From NCBI GenBank assembly GCA_964573205.1, contig CAZNIT010000064.1, positions 1 to 40,914 on the forward strand: DNA of 40,914 nt. The letters run 5' to 3'. Under the pieces are notes generated by a model, which worked only from the letters and a program-made list of their open reading frames with translations, was not told where the DNA came from and did no database searches. Position numbers and translations under genes: made by a program. Positions 39,446 through 40,914 of the stretch are shown piece by piece. Every line of letters starts with the position of its first letter. The stretch's first letter is position 1. The stretch comes from QNZT01 sp964573205 (GTDB taxonomy: Bacteria; Campylobacterota; Campylobacteria; Campylobacterales; QNZT01).

Positions 39446-40900
39446 CTAATACCTCTTCCAAAAATCTCTCGACAGTAAGATCATGACGGTATAAAATTCC
39501 AATCTTCCGACGATCATCGCAAACGATAAAACGATCTTGTCCAAATCGCTGAAAAAATGATAATTTCGAACCGGACCGCTGAGTGAAAAACCGGGTCCTA
39601 TATTTCCCACGCAGGCTACGGCGGTACTGACGGATGTCATCGTATCGTAACCCCTTATGTGAAGAAAAAGAGTTACAAAGGTATTTGTCAAAACAAAAAG
39701 CAGTAAAAATCCGCTGACACTGCCTAAAATCTTGCCCGTTATTCTATTTTTATCCACATATACGCCTATAACCGCATTCGGATGAAGAATCTGTCTAAAC
39801 TGAACGAACATATTTTTAAACAAAACGATATGACGGATCACTTTCACGCCTCCGGCGGTCGAACCGGCATTTGCACCTATGAACATCGTTAAAAATACGA
39901 TAGCAACAGCCGCACTCCCCCACTTTTCATAATCGACAGATACAAATCCCGTTGTCGTAAGAATGGAACTGACAGTTAAAAACGAGTGCGTCAGACTAAA
40001 AAAAAGAGAGTCCGTAGAGTTGAAATAGCGATAAAAGAAAAGCGAAGATCCCAAAAGTATAAATATTATCAGATACCACTTTACCTCTTCACTCTTATAA
40101 CCGCTCGTGTCGCCGCTCATAAATCTAAGATGCGCCAGAAAATTCACCCCCGACAAAAACATGAAAATTATACTCACCCACAATATAAAATAACTCTCAC
40201 TCCAAAAAGCTAAAGATGAATTTTTAGTGGAAAAGCCGCCCGTCGATATCGTGGAAAACGCATGATTTATCGCATCAAACAAACTCATGCCGCCGATCTC
40301 AAGTAGAATGATATTTAAAAAAGTAAAAACAAGATAGATTATCCAAAGTCTCAAAGCGGTATCTTTGATTCTGGGTGTAATTTTATCCAGCCTTATACCC
40401 GTTGATTCGGCTTTGAACATCGTCAGCGAACCGGTAGGGTTTATCAAGGAAAAAAGTCCCACCCCCAAAACTATGATCCCCATACCGCCAAGCCAGTGCA
40501 TCAAACTTCTGTGAAGCAAAATCATCTTGTCAAGCGACTCTATATCGGTATATATCGTCGCTCCCGTCGTCGTAAAACCGCTTATAGCTTCGAAAAAAGC
40601 TTCACCCGCACTAATATCCGTATAAAGGTACAGAGGAATCCCGCCGGCGATACCGAGCATAATCCAGACCAGATTTACACTCAAAATCGCATCTTTTATC
40701 CTCATTTGAAGAATATGTTTGTAAAGAAGGAGATAGAAAGAGAAATTTATAAAGAAAAAAGTAAGATCAAATATTACGAAGCGAAAGATATTTTCACCAT
40801 AATATAAACCGGTAAAAACAGGTAATAAAAAAAAGAGACTAAGGGCGATACCTATAACGGAGATAAATTTCGATACATTCTTTAAAGTGAGTAGATCCAA
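39446..40900 (-). CDS. trkH: TrkH-family potassium uptake protein
   Basis: The 484-residue membrane protein has four pore-loop repeats of the Trk/Ktr/HKT family, with filter segments SGFTTTGATI, STISTGGFST, TTTGFVSVD and CVGNIGPG. It forms the K+ translocating subunit and normally needs the NAD-binding TrkA, not in the window and perhaps just beyond the right edge. The start is TTG 40900 with AGAGGG about 8 bp upstream; complete in this window. Confidence 0.93.
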   Translation of the reverse strand: MDLLTLKNVSKFISVIGIALSLFFLLPVFTGLYYGENIFRFVIFDLTFFFINFSFYLLLYKHILQMRIKDAILSVNLVWIMLGIAGGIPLYLYTDISAGEAFFEAISGFTTTGATIYTDIESLDKMILLHRSLMHWLGGMGIIVLGVGLFSLINPTGSLTMFKAESTGIRLDKITPRIKDTALRLWIIYLVFTFLNIILLEIGGMSLFDAINHAFSTISTGGFSTKNSSLAFWSESYFILWVSIIFMFLSGVNFLAHLRFMSGDTSGYKSEEVKWYLIIFILLGSSLFFYRYFNSTDSLFFSLTHSFLTVSSILTTTGFVSVDYEKWGSAAVAIVFLTMFIGANAGSTAGGVKVIRHIVLFKNMFVQFRQILHPNAVIGVYVDKNRITGKILGSVSGFLLLFVLTNTFVTLFLHIRGYDTMTSVSTAVACVGNIGPGFSLSGPVRNYHFFSDLDKIVLSFAMIVGRLEFYTVMILLSRDFWKRY

Positions 40901-40914
40901 TTTTTTACCCTCTC

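Noticed and set aside
1..40900. CRISPR array, insertion sequence, tRNA or rRNA genes
   Set aside because: No regularly spaced short repeats, transposase frames, cloverleaf sequences or rRNA segments were found on reading.

Overview
The window looks like a chromosomal segment of a Campylobacterota (Epsilonproteobacteria) bacterium. The evidence is gene content and order: tatB-tatC-queA; ilvC-minD-minE-divergent polysaccharide deacetylase-dprA-ruvX; a plasminogen-binding-type N-terminal domain protein followed by glcD and a YihY/RNase BN protein. Coding is dense, genes overlap by 1-8 bp, and the base composition is moderately AT-rich. Free-living chemolithotrophic relatives fit the content (full assimilatory sulfate reduction, carbonic anhydrase, acetyl-CoA synthetase, di-heme peroxidase), but genus cannot be fixed from this sequence. 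I see no tRNA, rRNA, CRISPR array, insertion sequence or prophage.

Layout. 1-1961: a large lipoprotein running off the left edge (minus strand), with cadherin-like repeats and DUF1566/Lcl domains. 2084-4780: tatB, tatC, queA and a flavin-reductase-like gene. 4850-6730: a MATE transporter plus GNAT acetyltransferase operon behind a structured leader. 7020-7364: a Spx/ArsC-family protein. 7414-11668: the ilvC-min-dprA-ruvX operon. 11801-14483: a SPOR protein, a secreted 12-repeat peptidoglycan-binding protein, a lone receiver protein and a doubtful small ORF. 14488-17740: acs and a dihydroorotase-like protein that has lost its metal ligands. 17851-19985: cyclophilin, an S24-type repressor with a palindromic operator candidate and a divergent 32-residue peptide, and a beta carbonic anhydrase. 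20119-23942: a four-gene unit of DUF1538 membrane protein, PII-like protein, CBS-pair protein and UbiB-like kinase. 23968-31941 (minus): an apparent sulfate assimilation operon (DUF2061, APS reductase, cysD, cysN, a siroheme reductase fused to a ThiF/MoeB domain), followed by a carbamoyltransferase and an unknown protein. 32085-36386: thiamine-binding UPF0045, aspartoacylase, PgbA_N-type protein, glcD, yihY. 36429-40900 (minus): a truncated response regulator, di-heme peroxidase, AraC regulator, SDR and TrkH.

How parts work together. The cys operon provides sulfate activation (CysDN), APS reduction (CysH with both iron-sulfur cysteine pairs, so no APS kinase is needed) and sulfite reduction. 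The ThiF domain fused to the reductase suggests that sulfide may be passed to a sulfur carrier protein; this is inference. The DUF1538 operon joins a predicted membrane protein with two small-ligand sensor folds and an ABC1-type kinase, in a lineage not known to use ubiquinone.

The items most worth a second look are the Sir-ThiF fusion, the DUF1538/PII/CBS/UbiB module, the S24 repressor with its 27-bp palindrome and small amphipathic peptide, the attenuator-like leader of the MATE/GNAT operon, and the four-fold super-repeat in the secreted peptidoglycan-binding protein.
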